A model generated the notes under the pieces. It made no database searches. It had not been told where the DNA came from and was given only the letters and a program-made list of their open reading frames with translations. A stretch of DNA of 64,000 bases, taken from Brevibacterium sp. S111. Its GTDB lineage: Bacteria > Actinomycetota > Actinomycetes > Actinomycetales > Brevibacteriaceae. Made by a program: the position numbers and the translations under genes. The stretch spans positions 1-64,000 of the forward strand of contig NZ_RHFH01000009.1 of NCBI RefSeq assembly GCF_004745075.1, in the 5' to 3' direction. This document shows positions 1-8,233 of this stretch, one piece after another; position 1 is the first letter of the stretch, and each line of letters starts with the position of its first letter.

Positions 1-91
1 TACACCCCTTCCTGGTGTATGTCCACGCTCCCGGCTGTTGGCGCAGCGCGGGAGCCCTCTATTCGTCTGTTCAGCCTACCTCGGTACCAGG

Positions 92-107
92 ATCCCGGTT
101 TCGGGAT
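92..107. terminator. Small hairpin downstream of the aldehyde dehydrogenase gene
   Basis: ATCCCG and CGGGAT pair as a perfect 6-bp stem with a GTTT loop, about 60 bases past the stop of the leftward aldehyde dehydrogenase gene. It could be the 3' end of that operon. There is no U-tract on the leftward transcript, so this is a weak call. Nothing else is seen in bases 1-168. Confidence 0.3.
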
Positions 108-168
108 TTAAATGGATACCCCTTTCCCGAATACGTGAAAGATGAGACACGGAGGGACAAGTGGTGCT

Positions 169-1689
169 TCACCCCCACTGCAGCCAGGTGGTCTTGAAGT
201 CCGAGTAGTTCTCCAACGCGTGGACGGACAAGTCACGTCCGAAACCGGACTGCTTGAACCCGCCGAAGGGCGTGGTGAAGCCCAGTGCGTCGACGGTGTT
301 GACCGAGACAGTGCCGGCCACCAGGCGCGCGGACACGCGGTGGGCCCGGGCCATGCTGCCCGTCCACAGGGCTGCTGCCAGACCGTAGGGCGTTTCGTTT
401 GCTTTCGAGATCGCCTCCTCCTCGGTGTCGAAGGGGGTGACGAGGGCGACCGGTCCGAAGATCTCGTGGCTGTGCAGACGGTGATCGTCCGGCAGGTCCG
501 TGACGATCGTCGGCTCGACGAATGTGCGGCGGCCGTTGATCGCCGGGCGGTTGCCGCCCTGGACGATGGTGCCGTCCGCGCGAGCCTGTTCGATGCATTC
601 CCACACATCATCGGCGTGCTTCTCGGACACGAGGCAGCCGATCGCGCTCTCGGGATCGAGCGGATCCCCGGGCTGGAAGTCCTCGGCTGCGTCCTCGAGC
701 AGATGGACGAACTCTTCGTACACGGGGCGTTCGACGAAGATCCGGGAGGTGGCCGAGCAGACCTCGCCCTGGTTGTAGAAGATGCCGAATGCCGCCTTCC
801 GAGCCGCGGCAGCGAGGTCATCGGTGTCGGCGAAGATGACGTTCGCGCTCTTGCCCCCGGCCTCGAGTGCCAGACGCTTCATATTGGACTCCCCGGCGTA
901 GACCTGGAGCTGCTTGGCGACCTCGGTGGACCCGGTGAAGCCGAGCATGTCCACGTCCATGTGCCGGCCCAGTGCCGTACCGACGACCGAGCCGCGACCG
1001 GGTACGACGTTGAGGATGCCCGCGGGCAACCCCGCCTCGACAGCGATCTCGGCCAGCAGCAGGACCGAATGCGAGGCCTCGACCGGCGGTTTGGCGACCA
1101 GCGCATTGCCGGCCGCCAGCGCCGGAGCGATCTTCCACGTCGCGATCTCCAGCGGATAGTTCCACGGCACGATGACCCCGATGACGCCCAGCGGCTCGCG
1201 GGTGACGAGCGCCGTCGACCCCGCCGGGGTCACCGGAATCTCGTCACTGAGCTTCTCGATCGCCTCTCCGTAGAAGCGGAACAGGGCCGCGGCCCCCGGA
1301 GCGTCGATCGTCGAGGACTCACCGATCGGCTTACCCATGTCGAGCGTGTCGAGGAGGGCGAATTCGTCCGACCGCGCTTCGATGAGGTCGGCCAGGCGCA
1401 GCAGCACCTCACGCCGATGCGTCGCCGAGGCACGCGACCACTCGCCGCCATCGAACGCGGCGCGAGCGCTCGCCACCGCCGCATCGGCATCGGATCCGTC
1501 ACCGAGGTGGAGCTGCGAGATCACCTCACCGGTGGCGGGGTTCGTCTTCGGATGAGTCTGCCCCGAGCGGGCATCAACCCGTTGCCCGTTGATGACGGGG
1601 CGTCCGTCGATGCTCAGAGCCGCTGCTGCGGCCTGCCATTCGGCCAGGGTCGCCGGTCGGGTCGTGGTGTCGGTCAGAGCCGCGGTCAT
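169..1689 (-). CDS. NAD(P)-dependent aldehyde dehydrogenase
   Basis: This 506-residue protein is a full-length member of the ALDH superfamily, which oxidises aldehydes to carboxylates with NAD(P)+. Visible landmarks are PWNYP at 176-180 (the oxyanion Asn), GFTGSTEVAK at 250-259 in the Rossmann nucleotide site, the general base Glu276 in LALEAGGKS, and the catalytic Cys311 in YNQGEVCSA. The overall look is close to gamma-glutamyl-aminobutyraldehyde, betaine-aldehyde and aminoaldehyde dehydrogenases, but the substrate cannot be read from sequence. It is the last gene of a leftward run (ridA, DUF1028, M20 hydrolase, MHS transporter, this gene) and starts 51 bases after the transporter stop. It probably oxidises an aldehyde released from the compound that operon degrades. 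Confidence 0.93.
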   Translation of the reverse strand: MTAALTDTTTRPATLAEWQAAAAALSIDGRPVINGQRVDARSGQTHPKTNPATGEVISQLHLGDGSDADAAVASARAAFDGGEWSRASATHRREVLLRLADLIEARSDEFALLDTLDMGKPIGESSTIDAPGAAALFRFYGEAIEKLSDEIPVTPAGSTALVTREPLGVIGVIVPWNYPLEIATWKIAPALAAGNALVAKPPVEASHSVLLLAEIAVEAGLPAGILNVVPGRGSVVGTALGRHMDVDMLGFTGSTEVAKQLQVYAGESNMKRLALEAGGKSANVIFADTDDLAAAARKAAFGIFYNQGEVCSATSRIFVERPVYEEFVHLLEDAAEDFQPGDPLDPESAIGCLVSEKHADDVWECIEQARADGTIVQGGNRPAINGRRTFVEPTIVTDLPDDHRLHSHEIFGPVALVTPFDTEEEAISKANETPYGLAAALWTGSMARAHRVSARLVAGTVSVNTVDALGFTTPFGGFKQSGFGRDLSVHALENYSDFKTTWLQWG

Positions 1690-1740
1690 GGAAGGTCTCC
1701 TTCGAAAGTGGTGCGGAAAGCGAGTGGGCAGTGACAGCGG

Positions 1741-3144
1741 TCAGCGGTCGCTGGAGGGTTCGACGGGCGAGGGACTGGGGCACTCGGCGGGCGCTGCCGG
1801 CTCGGCGACGGGGGAGGCCGGTGCCTCCTCGATGTCATCGGAGTGCAGCAGGTTGATGCCGCGGGTCTCCGGCAGCGAGGCGACGGTGACGATGCCGATG
1901 ACGCCGACGACGGCGAGGAACCAACCGGGGCTCAGGGTGCTGCCGGTGGTATCGATGAGCCAGGTGAGGATGTACGGCGCAGTACCGGCGAAGAGTGCGG
2001 CGGTCAGTGCGTAGGCGATGGACAGTCCCGTCTGCCTCGTCCGGGTCGGGAAGAGCTCGACGACGGTGGCAGCGTGCGTGCCGAGGATGATCGCGAGGAT
2101 GAAGGCCAGTCCGAAGGTCGACACGAACGACGCCCACGGGTAGTCCGCGCCCATGAGGAGGAACAGCGGCACGGAGAGGACGGTGAGTGCGATCGCCGCG
2201 GTCATGAGCACGGGCTTGCGTCCGAACCGGTCAGAAGCGATTCCCGCCAGCGGGACGATGACGAGTCCGAGCGCCGAAGCCAGGGTCGACAGCAGCGCCG
2301 CCCGCCCGGGTTCGATGCCCATAGCGGTCTCCTGATAGGTGAGCAGGTAGACGAGGACGACGTAGAACGTGACGTTCATGAACGTCTCCATCCCGCAGGT
2401 CTGGAGGAACTGTTTGGGATTGCGTTTGAACACCTCGCGCAGGGGCGCCTCGGCGACGGTCTCCATCTTCTGCAGCGCCTCGAATTCCGGGGTGTCCTCG
2501 ATCTTCCGACGGATGTAGAGGCCGATGAACCCCAAGGGCACGGTGATGAGGAACGGGATCCTCCAGCCCCAGGCGCTCACCTGGTCGGGCGTCAGCGCCT
2601 GGTTGAGGAGGAAGACGACGAAGGAGGCCAAGAGGAATCCGGCCAGGGAGCCCACCTCGAGCCAGCTGCAACCGAAGCCGCGACGCTTCGGCGGAGAGAA
2701 CTCTCCGAGGAACGCTGCGGCGCTGCCGAATTCGCCGCCGGCGGCCAGTCCCTGGACGATGCGGGTGACGATGAGGAGGATCGGGGCGAGCACTCCGATG
2801 GTTCCGTAGGTCGGCAGCACACCGAGTGCGAGTGTCGACAGGGCCATGGCGAGGATGACCAGCGACAGTGTGTGCTTGCGGCCGAGTTTGTCGCCGAGGC
2901 GGCCGAAGATGACCGCTCCAATCGGGCGGACGAGGAAGGAGACCGCGAAGACGGCGAAAGTGGCGAGCAAACCTGCGGTGCTGTCCTCTTCGGGGAAGAA
3001 GATCGCTGCGATCGTCGTGGCCATATAGGCGTAGACGGCCCAGTCGAACCAATGGACGAGGACGCCGATGGAGCCGGCGACTACGCTCTTCTGTAGGCCC
3101 TTCTTATAGGCCAGCCCCTCGGTGTTCTGCTTGTTACCTGACAT
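1741..3144 (-). CDS. MHS-family MFS transporter (metabolite:H+ symporter)
   Basis: This 467-residue, 12-helix major facilitator belongs to the metabolite:H+ symporter branch (ShiA/ProP/KgtP-like). The MFS motif A appears as GRLGDKLGRKH in the loop after helix 2 and again as ASDRFGRKP after helix 8. The HWFDWAVYAYMA stretch in helix 1 is typical of MHS proteins. Members import small carboxylates, betaines or amino-acid derivatives with protons. It lies between the M20 hydrolase and the aldehyde dehydrogenase in one leftward operon, so it probably imports the operon substrate. The C-terminal 30 residues are a Pro/Ser/Glu-rich tail. The substrate is unknown. Confidence 0.9.
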   Translation of the reverse strand: MSGNKQNTEGLAYKKGLQKSVVAGSIGVLVHWFDWAVYAYMATTIAAIFFPEEDSTAGLLATFAVFAVSFLVRPIGAVIFGRLGDKLGRKHTLSLVILAMALSTLALGVLPTYGTIGVLAPILLIVTRIVQGLAAGGEFGSAAAFLGEFSPPKRRGFGCSWLEVGSLAGFLLASFVVFLLNQALTPDQVSAWGWRIPFLITVPLGFIGLYIRRKIEDTPEFEALQKMETVAEAPLREVFKRNPKQFLQTCGMETFMNVTFYVVLVYLLTYQETAMGIEPGRAALLSTLASALGLVIVPLAGIASDRFGRKPVLMTAAIALTVLSVPLFLLMGADYPWASFVSTFGLAFILAIILGTHAATVVELFPTRTRQTGLSIAYALTAALFAGTAPYILTWLIDTTGSTLSPGWFLAVVGVIGIVTVASLPETRGINLLHSDDIEEAPASPVAEPAAPAECPSPSPVEPSSDR

Positions 3145-3234
3145 GTCCGAATCTTCCTTTGGATACGTGCCTGCCGGCAGAGTGCCGGTGGCTTCGGCTC
3201 GGTGAACCGACTACAGCTCAATGCATGCGGGCGG

Positions 3235-4386
3235 CTACTGCCGGATCGCCGATTTGGTGCGGCGGTCACTGACGTCTGCGGCGGTCCAGGCCAACGCGAT
3301 TGCGCCGTCGAGGAGTGTGCGTTCGGCCGGTTCGCCGACGCAGGACTCGGCGAACGCCGCCTGATGGTTGCTCGCTTCGCCGCCGACGCCGATATAGGGG
3401 TGGATGGCGTCGACGATCTGAGAGACATTGCCCATGTCCGTCGAGGCACGATTCATCGTCGCTGCGACGGGGTCGACGTCGAAGTTCCGGCCCAGGGCCT
3501 CGGCGTTGGCCCGGTATGCTTCGAGCGCGGCCTCGTCGGTGCGCATCTCCGAGTAGCGGCGGCTCTCCGGGGTGATGGTCAGTTCGGCCCCGGTGGCCAG
3601 GGCCCCGGCTTCGAAGCAGTTGACGACCTTCTTCTCGACGTCCAGCAGTTCGTCGGTCGTCTTGGCACGTACGTACCAGCGGCCCTCAGTCTTCTCGGGA
3701 ATCGCGTTGGGAGCCTCGCCACCATTCGTCATCACCCCGTGGACTCGTACGGTCTTCGGCAGCTGCTGGCGCAGCAGACCGAGGGCCATCTGGGCGATGA
3801 GGAACGCGTCGTTGGCATTGATTCCGCGTTCCGGGTATGCGGCGGCATGGGCGGCCCGCCCGGTGTATTCGACATGCCAGTGGGTGACGGCGAAGGGCTC
3901 GGCCTCGGCGACATCGACGGGTGCGGGATGGGCCATGAGCGCGAAGTCGAGTTCGGTGAAGGCACCGCGGTCGAGCAGTTCGATCTTGCCGCCTCCGCCC
4001 TCTTCTGCCGGTGTGCCGATGACCTCGACGGTGATGCCGAGCTCCGCGGCCGCCTCGGCGAGGCCGATCGCCCCACCGACGCTCATCGCGGCGATGAGGT
4101 TGTGGCCGCAGGCGTGACCGAGGCCGGGCAGGGCGTCGTACTCGGCGAGGAAGCCGATGGTGAACTCACCCGTTCCGTACGTGGCGCGGAATGCGGTCTC
4201 AAGACCGAGGTAGGGGCGTTCGACGGTGAAGCCGTGCTCGGCCAGGACCTCGGCGACGGCGGCCGAGGAGCGGAACTCCTGCCAACCGAGCTCGGGGTCG
4301 TCGTGGAGGGAATTCGACAGTTCGATGAGCTTCGGTGTCGTCTCGGCGACCCGGGCGGCGATGCGGTCCTTGAGTGCGCTGGTCAT
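3235..4386 (-). CDS. M20D-family amidohydrolase (AbgB/IAA-amino-acid hydrolase type)
   Basis: This 383-residue metalloenzyme-like protein hydrolyses amide bonds of N-acylated amino acids or related compounds in its characterised relatives. The M20D signature GHACGHN lies at residues 90-96, with metal ligands Cys93 and His95. An EEGGGGK segment near 128 supplies the catalytic Glu pair. The length is normal for the family. Its ATG overlaps the TGA of the upstream DUF1028 gene by 4 bases (ATGA), which implies translational coupling. About 90 bases separate it from the transporter gene downstream. With RidA and DUF1028 in front, it probably opens an amide in a nitrogen-containing substrate. The exact substrate is not evident. 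Confidence 0.9.
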   Translation of the reverse strand: MTSALKDRIAARVAETTPKLIELSNSLHDDPELGWQEFRSSAAVAEVLAEHGFTVERPYLGLETAFRATYGTGEFTIGFLAEYDALPGLGHACGHNLIAAMSVGGAIGLAEAAAELGITVEVIGTPAEEGGGGKIELLDRGAFTELDFALMAHPAPVDVAEAEPFAVTHWHVEYTGRAAHAAAYPERGINANDAFLIAQMALGLLRQQLPKTVRVHGVMTNGGEAPNAIPEKTEGRWYVRAKTTDELLDVEKKVVNCFEAGALATGAELTITPESRRYSEMRTDEAALEAYRANAEALGRNFDVDPVAATMNRASTDMGNVSQIVDAIHPYIGVGGEASNHQAAFAESCVGEPAERTLLDGAIALAWTAADVSDRRTKSAIRQ

Positions 4387-5066
4387 CGATCGTCACCGGG
4401 CACGCCGTAGGACGGAGAGGCGGCCGGATCGAGGCCGCGCGTGATGTAGTCGTCCCGCTGGGGCATCCAGATCTCGAGGAGGCGGCCGAGCTGCCCGATC
4501 GGATCCTCATCGGCCCAATCGACGCGCAGATCGGTGACCCTCCAGCCGGAGCCGTTGACCACGGATAGGCCGGCGGAGTGGACGGGTCCGGCTTCGCCGC
4601 CGGCGGCCATCGCTGCCTCGAAGGCTGCGAAGAGGCGTTCTTCGAGACGACCGGTCGCAGACAGCGCGGTCTCGACGAAGGCGTCGAGGACTGTCAGGTC
4701 TGCGAGCATATTTCCTCCGGCCACGGCGTTGTTCTCGGTGCGGGCACCGAAGATGCCGAGCGCCTGCGCGCCCGAGTGTGCGGCGGTGTTCCCGGCGGCG
4801 TCGATGACGAGCAGCTGCCGAAAGTCGATCGCGGTGGGAACGGCAGCGGCGACGACCGCATCGAGTGCCGACTGCGCGTCCTTGCCGGAGCTCATCTCGT
4901 CGATGATGGCCGGGCCGAGCCGTGGGTCGGTGATGTTCTGGGAGTTCACCCCGCCGACCCCGTCGGTCAGACTGATGCAGCGTGCGGCGACGGCCGGCGA
5001 GGATGAAGAGATCGCGGAGCCGAACTCCCCGGTCTCGGGATCGTGGAGGAGGAGCGAGAAGGTCAC
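4383..5066 (-). CDS. DUF1028 family protein
   Basis: I place the start at a GTG whose bases overlap the RidA stop (GTGA, 4-base overlap). This gives 227 residues beginning VTFSLLLHDPETGEFG, the usual DUF1028 N-terminus. The longer in-frame reading upstream is arginine-rich and lies over ridA, so I discard it. DUF1028 proteins are uncharacterised. From memory the family is grouped with Ntn-hydrolase folds, which would suit an amide-cleaving role. The tight coupling to ridA on one side and the M20 hydrolase on the other says that the three act on one pathway. No transmembrane segment or signal peptide is visible. Confidence 0.85.
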   Translation of the reverse strand: MTFSLLLHDPETGEFGSAISSSSPAVAARCISLTDGVGGVNSQNITDPRLGPAIIDEMSSGKDAQSALDAVVAAAVPTAIDFRQLLVIDAAGNTAAHSGAQALGIFGARTENNAVAGGNMLADLTVLDAFVETALSATGRLEERLFAAFEAAMAAGGEAGPVHSAGLSVVNGSGWRVTDLRVDWADEDPIGQLGRLLEIWMPQRDDYITRGLDPAASPSYGVPGDDR

Positions 5067-5533
5067 TGGGCCACCTCGGTCCGTCCCGCCTCGGTGCCGT
5101 TGTTCGCAGCGGAGTTCTCGCTGATCACGGCGGTGGCGTCGATTTCGACGAGCCACTCGGGACGCGCCAGTGCCTGGACGACGATGCCGGTCGAAACGGG
5201 GAAGACGCCTTTCAGCCACTTGCCCATCGTGCGGTAGACGTCCTCACGGTAGCGGGGGTCGATGATGTAAACGGTGACCTTGACGATGTCTTCCATCCGG
5301 CTGCCTGCTTCATTGAGCAGCATGTCGATATTGGACATGGCCTTCTCGGTCTGGGCAATGACATCACCGATGCCGACAGATTCTCTGGTGTCCAGATCTT
5401 GGCCGATCTGCCCGCGCAGATAGACGACACCATTGGCGACGACGGCCTGGCAGAGGTCATTGTCGAGATTCTGCTCCGGGTAGGTGTCCTTGGTGTTGAA
5501 CATCCTCAGGCGCGTATGTGTTGGATCTGCCAT
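5063..5533 (-). CDS. RidA/YjgF family protein (enamine/imine deaminase-like)
   Basis: This gene encodes 156 residues from an ATG preceded by AGGAGACCC. Upstream in-frame starts would add about 20 residues and lack a ribosome binding site. The body shows the RidA pattern, with VVYLRGQIGQD, a helix around KAMSNIDMLLNEAG, KVTVYI, and RPEWLVEIDATAV. The C-terminal extension SENSAANNGTEAGRTEVAQ is not part of the fold. RidA proteins hydrolyse reactive enamines and imines, or act in specific catabolic pathways when encoded in operons. It is the first gene of a coupled operon with DUF1028 and an M20 hydrolase, and is divergent from a LysR gene that probably controls it. Confidence 0.9.
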   Translation of the reverse strand: MADPTHTRLRMFNTKDTYPEQNLDNDLCQAVVANGVVYLRGQIGQDLDTRESVGIGDVIAQTEKAMSNIDMLLNEAGSRMEDIVKVTVYIIDPRYREDVYRTMGKWLKGVFPVSTGIVVQALARPEWLVEIDATAVISENSAANNGTEAGRTEVAQ

Positions 5534-5665
5534 GGGTCTCCTCGTCGTGTGAACTGGGTCATAGGAACGTGAACCCATTCTCGAAGAGATCAACCCATCT
5601 GGGAAATAGTTATAATTTAGTCAGAGTATCTGCAAAATAGATTTTGAGGTCACGGGAGGCGAGTT
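5534..5665. promoter_or_regulatory. Divergent promoter region between ridA operon and LysR gene
   Basis: This 132-base intergenic stretch is distinctly AT-rich in its right half (about 5600-5650). A TATAAT at 5611-5616 could be a -10 box for the rightward lysR gene. Divergent placement of a LysR gene and its target operon is the classic arrangement, so the regulator probably binds here. I could not settle on a single convincing T-N11-A palindrome. Confidence 0.4.
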
Positions 5666-6589
5666 ATGGTCCAGAGGTTCTCAATCACGCTGACTCAGCT
5701 CTCCTATTTCGCTGAGTGCGCCAAGACGTTGAATATGACCGAAGCCAGCCAGGAGCTTCACATCGCTCAGTCTGCGGTGTCGACCGCGATCAATCAGCTC
5801 GAGAAGGCGCTCGGCGCTCCGCTCTTCGTTCGCCAGCACTCGAAGGGGCTGGTGCTCACCCCCGCAGGAGAGAGCCTGCTGCAGGAGACGAGGGAGATCT
5901 TCGGTCGGATCTCGAATGCCGTGGAATCCATTCAGGCCGGGCAGAACGAAGTGCGCGGGACGATCGTCGTAGCTTGCTTTCAGACCATTGCTCCGTTCCT
6001 GCTTCCACAGCTCCTCGAAAAGCTCGAAGCGAACCATCCCGAACTCAATGTCGAGATCATCGAAGGTGATCACGATGAATGCATGGCCGCTCTCAAGAGC
6101 GGAAGGGCCGAACTCGCCATCAACTACGACTTGTCCGAAGCCGATGGAGTTCGATTTCAGATCGTCGGCGAGGCTCGTCCTCATGTCATCGTCGGTACAG
6201 GTCATCGGCTGGCGAAGCGGAAAAGGATCTCCTTGTCCGAGCTTGCAGACGACGACTTCGTAGTGCTGAATCTGCCCGGAAGCCGCGAATACTTCATCAG
6301 CCTGCTGAGGCTGATGGGGGTCACTGCGAACGTTCGCTATCGAACTTCAAGCTATGAGACCGTCCGGTCGATGGTGGCGATGGGGCTAGGGTTTTCGATA
6401 CTCAATCAGCGACCTCGGATTCGCGAAACCTACACGGGCGAACAGACAGCGATTCTCGAGATTTCCGACCAGGTGCCGACCCTCCATATATCCATGTCGA
6501 CGCTCGCGCGATCGCGACCGACAGCCAAGGCCGCTGCAGTGATGGAGGCCGTCAAAATGCTCCTCGCCGAGTCGGAGCAGACAGGCTGA
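5666..6589 (+). CDS. LysR-family transcriptional regulator of the divergent ridA operon
   Basis: This 307-residue LTTR has an N-terminal winged helix-turn-helix (about 10-60, MTEASQELHIAQSAVSTAIN) and a periplasmic-binding-protein-like effector domain from about 92 onward. It starts 132 bases from ridA on the opposite strand, so the RidA / DUF1028 / M20 / MHS / ALDH operon is the likely target, with a pathway metabolite as co-inducer. It resembles the LysR protein at 36.9 kb (shared features such as SYETVRS-VAMG-G-S near residue 230), which also neighbours an MHS transporter and an M20 hydrolase. The two may be paralogues. The ATG follows a GGGAGG ribosome binding site. Confidence 0.92.
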   Translation: MVQRFSITLTQLSYFAECAKTLNMTEASQELHIAQSAVSTAINQLEKALGAPLFVRQHSKGLVLTPAGESLLQETREIFGRISNAVESIQAGQNEVRGTIVVACFQTIAPFLLPQLLEKLEANHPELNVEIIEGDHDECMAALKSGRAELAINYDLSEADGVRFQIVGEARPHVIVGTGHRLAKRKRISLSELADDDFVVLNLPGSREYFISLLRLMGVTANVRYRTSSYETVRSMVAMGLGFSILNQRPRIRETYTGEQTAILEISDQVPTLHISMSTLARSRPTAKAAAVMEAVKMLLAESEQTG

Positions 6590-6615
6590 ATCTCAGCATT
6601 TCCATCCGTCAGGAA

Positions 6616-6655
6616 GATTGCAAAGACTGACTGCATCTATTCTATTGATGCAATC
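6616..6655. promoter_or_regulatory. Nested inverted repeats between lysR and the flavoprotein gene
   Basis: GATTGCA (6616-6622) is mirrored by TGCAATC (6649-6655), and TGCATC (6632-6637) is mirrored by GATGCA (6647-6652). The stretch is AT-rich against a GC-rich background and lies 27-66 bases past the LysR stop, about 130 bases before the next start. It could be a regulatory site for the flavoprotein gene or part of a terminator. The function is not established. Confidence 0.35.
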
Positions 6656-6787
6656 GACCGAGAAGAACTATTGGCATTGCCGATCTGACCTGCGGTTTGC
6701 TGGACATGACTAGGGCAACGACGAAGTTGTGCCCGTCAGCACAGAAAGTTCGGTCGTGGCAGCGCGGCCCCCGACGGAAGGGCATCA

Positions 6788-8077
6788 ATGTCGAACACGC
6801 AGACAGAAACCACCGAGGTCGTCGTCATCGGCGGCGGCCAGGCCGGAATCGCGATGAGCGAGCATCTCAGCGACCGGGGAGTGGCCCACGTCGTCCTCGA
6901 AAAGCATCGGGTTGCCGAGGCCTGGCGAACTCGCCGCTGGGACTCCCTCGTCGCCAACGGTCCGGCTTGGCACGATCGCTTCCCCACACAGGAATTCGAG
7001 GAGACCGATCCTGACGGATTCGCCACCAAGGCAGAGGTTGCCGACTACTTTCAGAAGCTCGTCGATCGCAAAGAGCTGCCGGTGCGTACCGGTGTGACAG
7101 TCACTTCGGTCGAGGAGAACGGCGGCGGCCGCGGCTGCCGCGTGACCACCGACTCCGGTGTCATCGATGCCGATTACGTGGTGTCGGCAACCGGCCCATT
7201 CCAGACCCCGCGGATTCCCGGACTCATTCCGGACGAGGCAGGTTTCACCCAGCTGCATTCGAGCTCGTACAAGAACCCTGACCAACTCGAAGACGGTGGA
7301 GTCCTCGTGGTCGGAGCCGGGTCTTCGGGTGTTCAGATCGCCGCCGAGATTCAGGACTCCGGCCGGCCGGTTCATCTCGCCGTCGGTCCCCATGATCGTC
7401 CTCCCCGGTCCTACCGTGGACGCGATTTCTGCTGGTGGCTGGGCGTGCTCGGACTGTGGGATCTCGTTACGCCGCCTGCCGGAGCGGAACACGTCACTAT
7501 TGCTGTCAGCGGTGCCGGAGGCGGACATACCGTCGACTTCAGGGACCTGGCCGATTCGGGAATCACGCTCCTCGGGCGCGCCAACGGTTACTCGGATGGA
7601 AAGCTTGTTCTGGGGACGGATCTGCAGAAGAACATCGCCAATGGTGACCAGAACTATCTGTCGTTGCTCAACGCGGCGGATGAGTACATTGAACGGAACG
7701 GCCTTGACCTGCCGCCTGAACCCGAGGCTCATGTGCTCGGACCCGACCCGGAATGTGTCACGAATCCGATCCTCGAACTCGATCTAGCCGAGGCCGGTAT
7801 TCGCACGGTGATCTGGGCGACCGGATTCGGAGTCGACTATTCGTGGCTCAACGTCAAGGACGTGCTGGACGAGTCCGGTTACCCGGTTCATGCACGCGGA
7901 GTCTCGCCCGTCCCCGGAGTGTATTTCCTCGGTCTGCCGTGGCTGTCGCGGCGTGGATCGAGCTTCATCTGGGGAGTTTGGCACGATGCGAAATACATTG
8001 CCGATCAGATCGATATCCAGCGGATGTACCGTGACTATTCGCCTACTCGCACTGGTCTAGCTGCTGCCGCTGTTTGA
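6788..8077 (+). CDS. NAD(P)/FAD-dependent oxidoreductase, flavin monooxygenase-like (CzcO type)
   Basis: This 429-residue protein has two dinucleotide-binding motifs. VVIGGGQAGIAMSEH at 12-26 is for FAD, and VLVVGAGSSGVQIAAE near 175-190 is for NAD(P)H. The ATG linker motif VVSATGPFQTP (about 131-141) and a second VIWATGF near 340 are typical of flavin monooxygenases and related thioredoxin-reductase-fold proteins. The Trp-rich DFCWWLGVLGLW segment is typical of the CzcO-like group. It may oxygenate a small nucleophilic substrate. It follows the LysR gene by about 200 bases in the same direction and could be a further target. GGAAGGG precedes the ATG. Confidence 0.88.
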   Translation: MSNTQTETTEVVVIGGGQAGIAMSEHLSDRGVAHVVLEKHRVAEAWRTRRWDSLVANGPAWHDRFPTQEFEETDPDGFATKAEVADYFQKLVDRKELPVRTGVTVTSVEENGGGRGCRVTTDSGVIDADYVVSATGPFQTPRIPGLIPDEAGFTQLHSSSYKNPDQLEDGGVLVVGAGSSGVQIAAEIQDSGRPVHLAVGPHDRPPRSYRGRDFCWWLGVLGLWDLVTPPAGAEHVTIAVSGAGGGHTVDFRDLADSGITLLGRANGYSDGKLVLGTDLQKNIANGDQNYLSLLNAADEYIERNGLDLPPEPEAHVLGPDPECVTNPILELDLAEAGIRTVIWATGFGVDYSWLNVKDVLDESGYPVHARGVSPVPGVYFLGLPWLSRRGSSFIWGVWHDAKYIADQIDIQRMYRDYSPTRTGLAAAAV

Positions 8078-8233
8078 ATGAGCGACTTCTGCAGGGGCGG
8101 GCGGACAGTTGTGTCGGAAACGTCAGTCTGCTGCACACCAGTCGTCTGATTTCTCCGAGGAAGTCCTCCGCCTGTCCGCTGCCGCCGAAAACCCCTTCGG
8201 TTGGCTCTAAAGATATGAGATTCTGAAGCCACT

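Noticed and set aside
142-1734. 530-codon open frame on the plus strand over the aldehyde dehydrogenase
   Set aside because: It is an antisense shadow of a high-GC gene. The minus strand encodes a complete ALDH with all catalytic motifs, and the plus translation is low-complexity Arg/Gly/Asp-rich with no family features.
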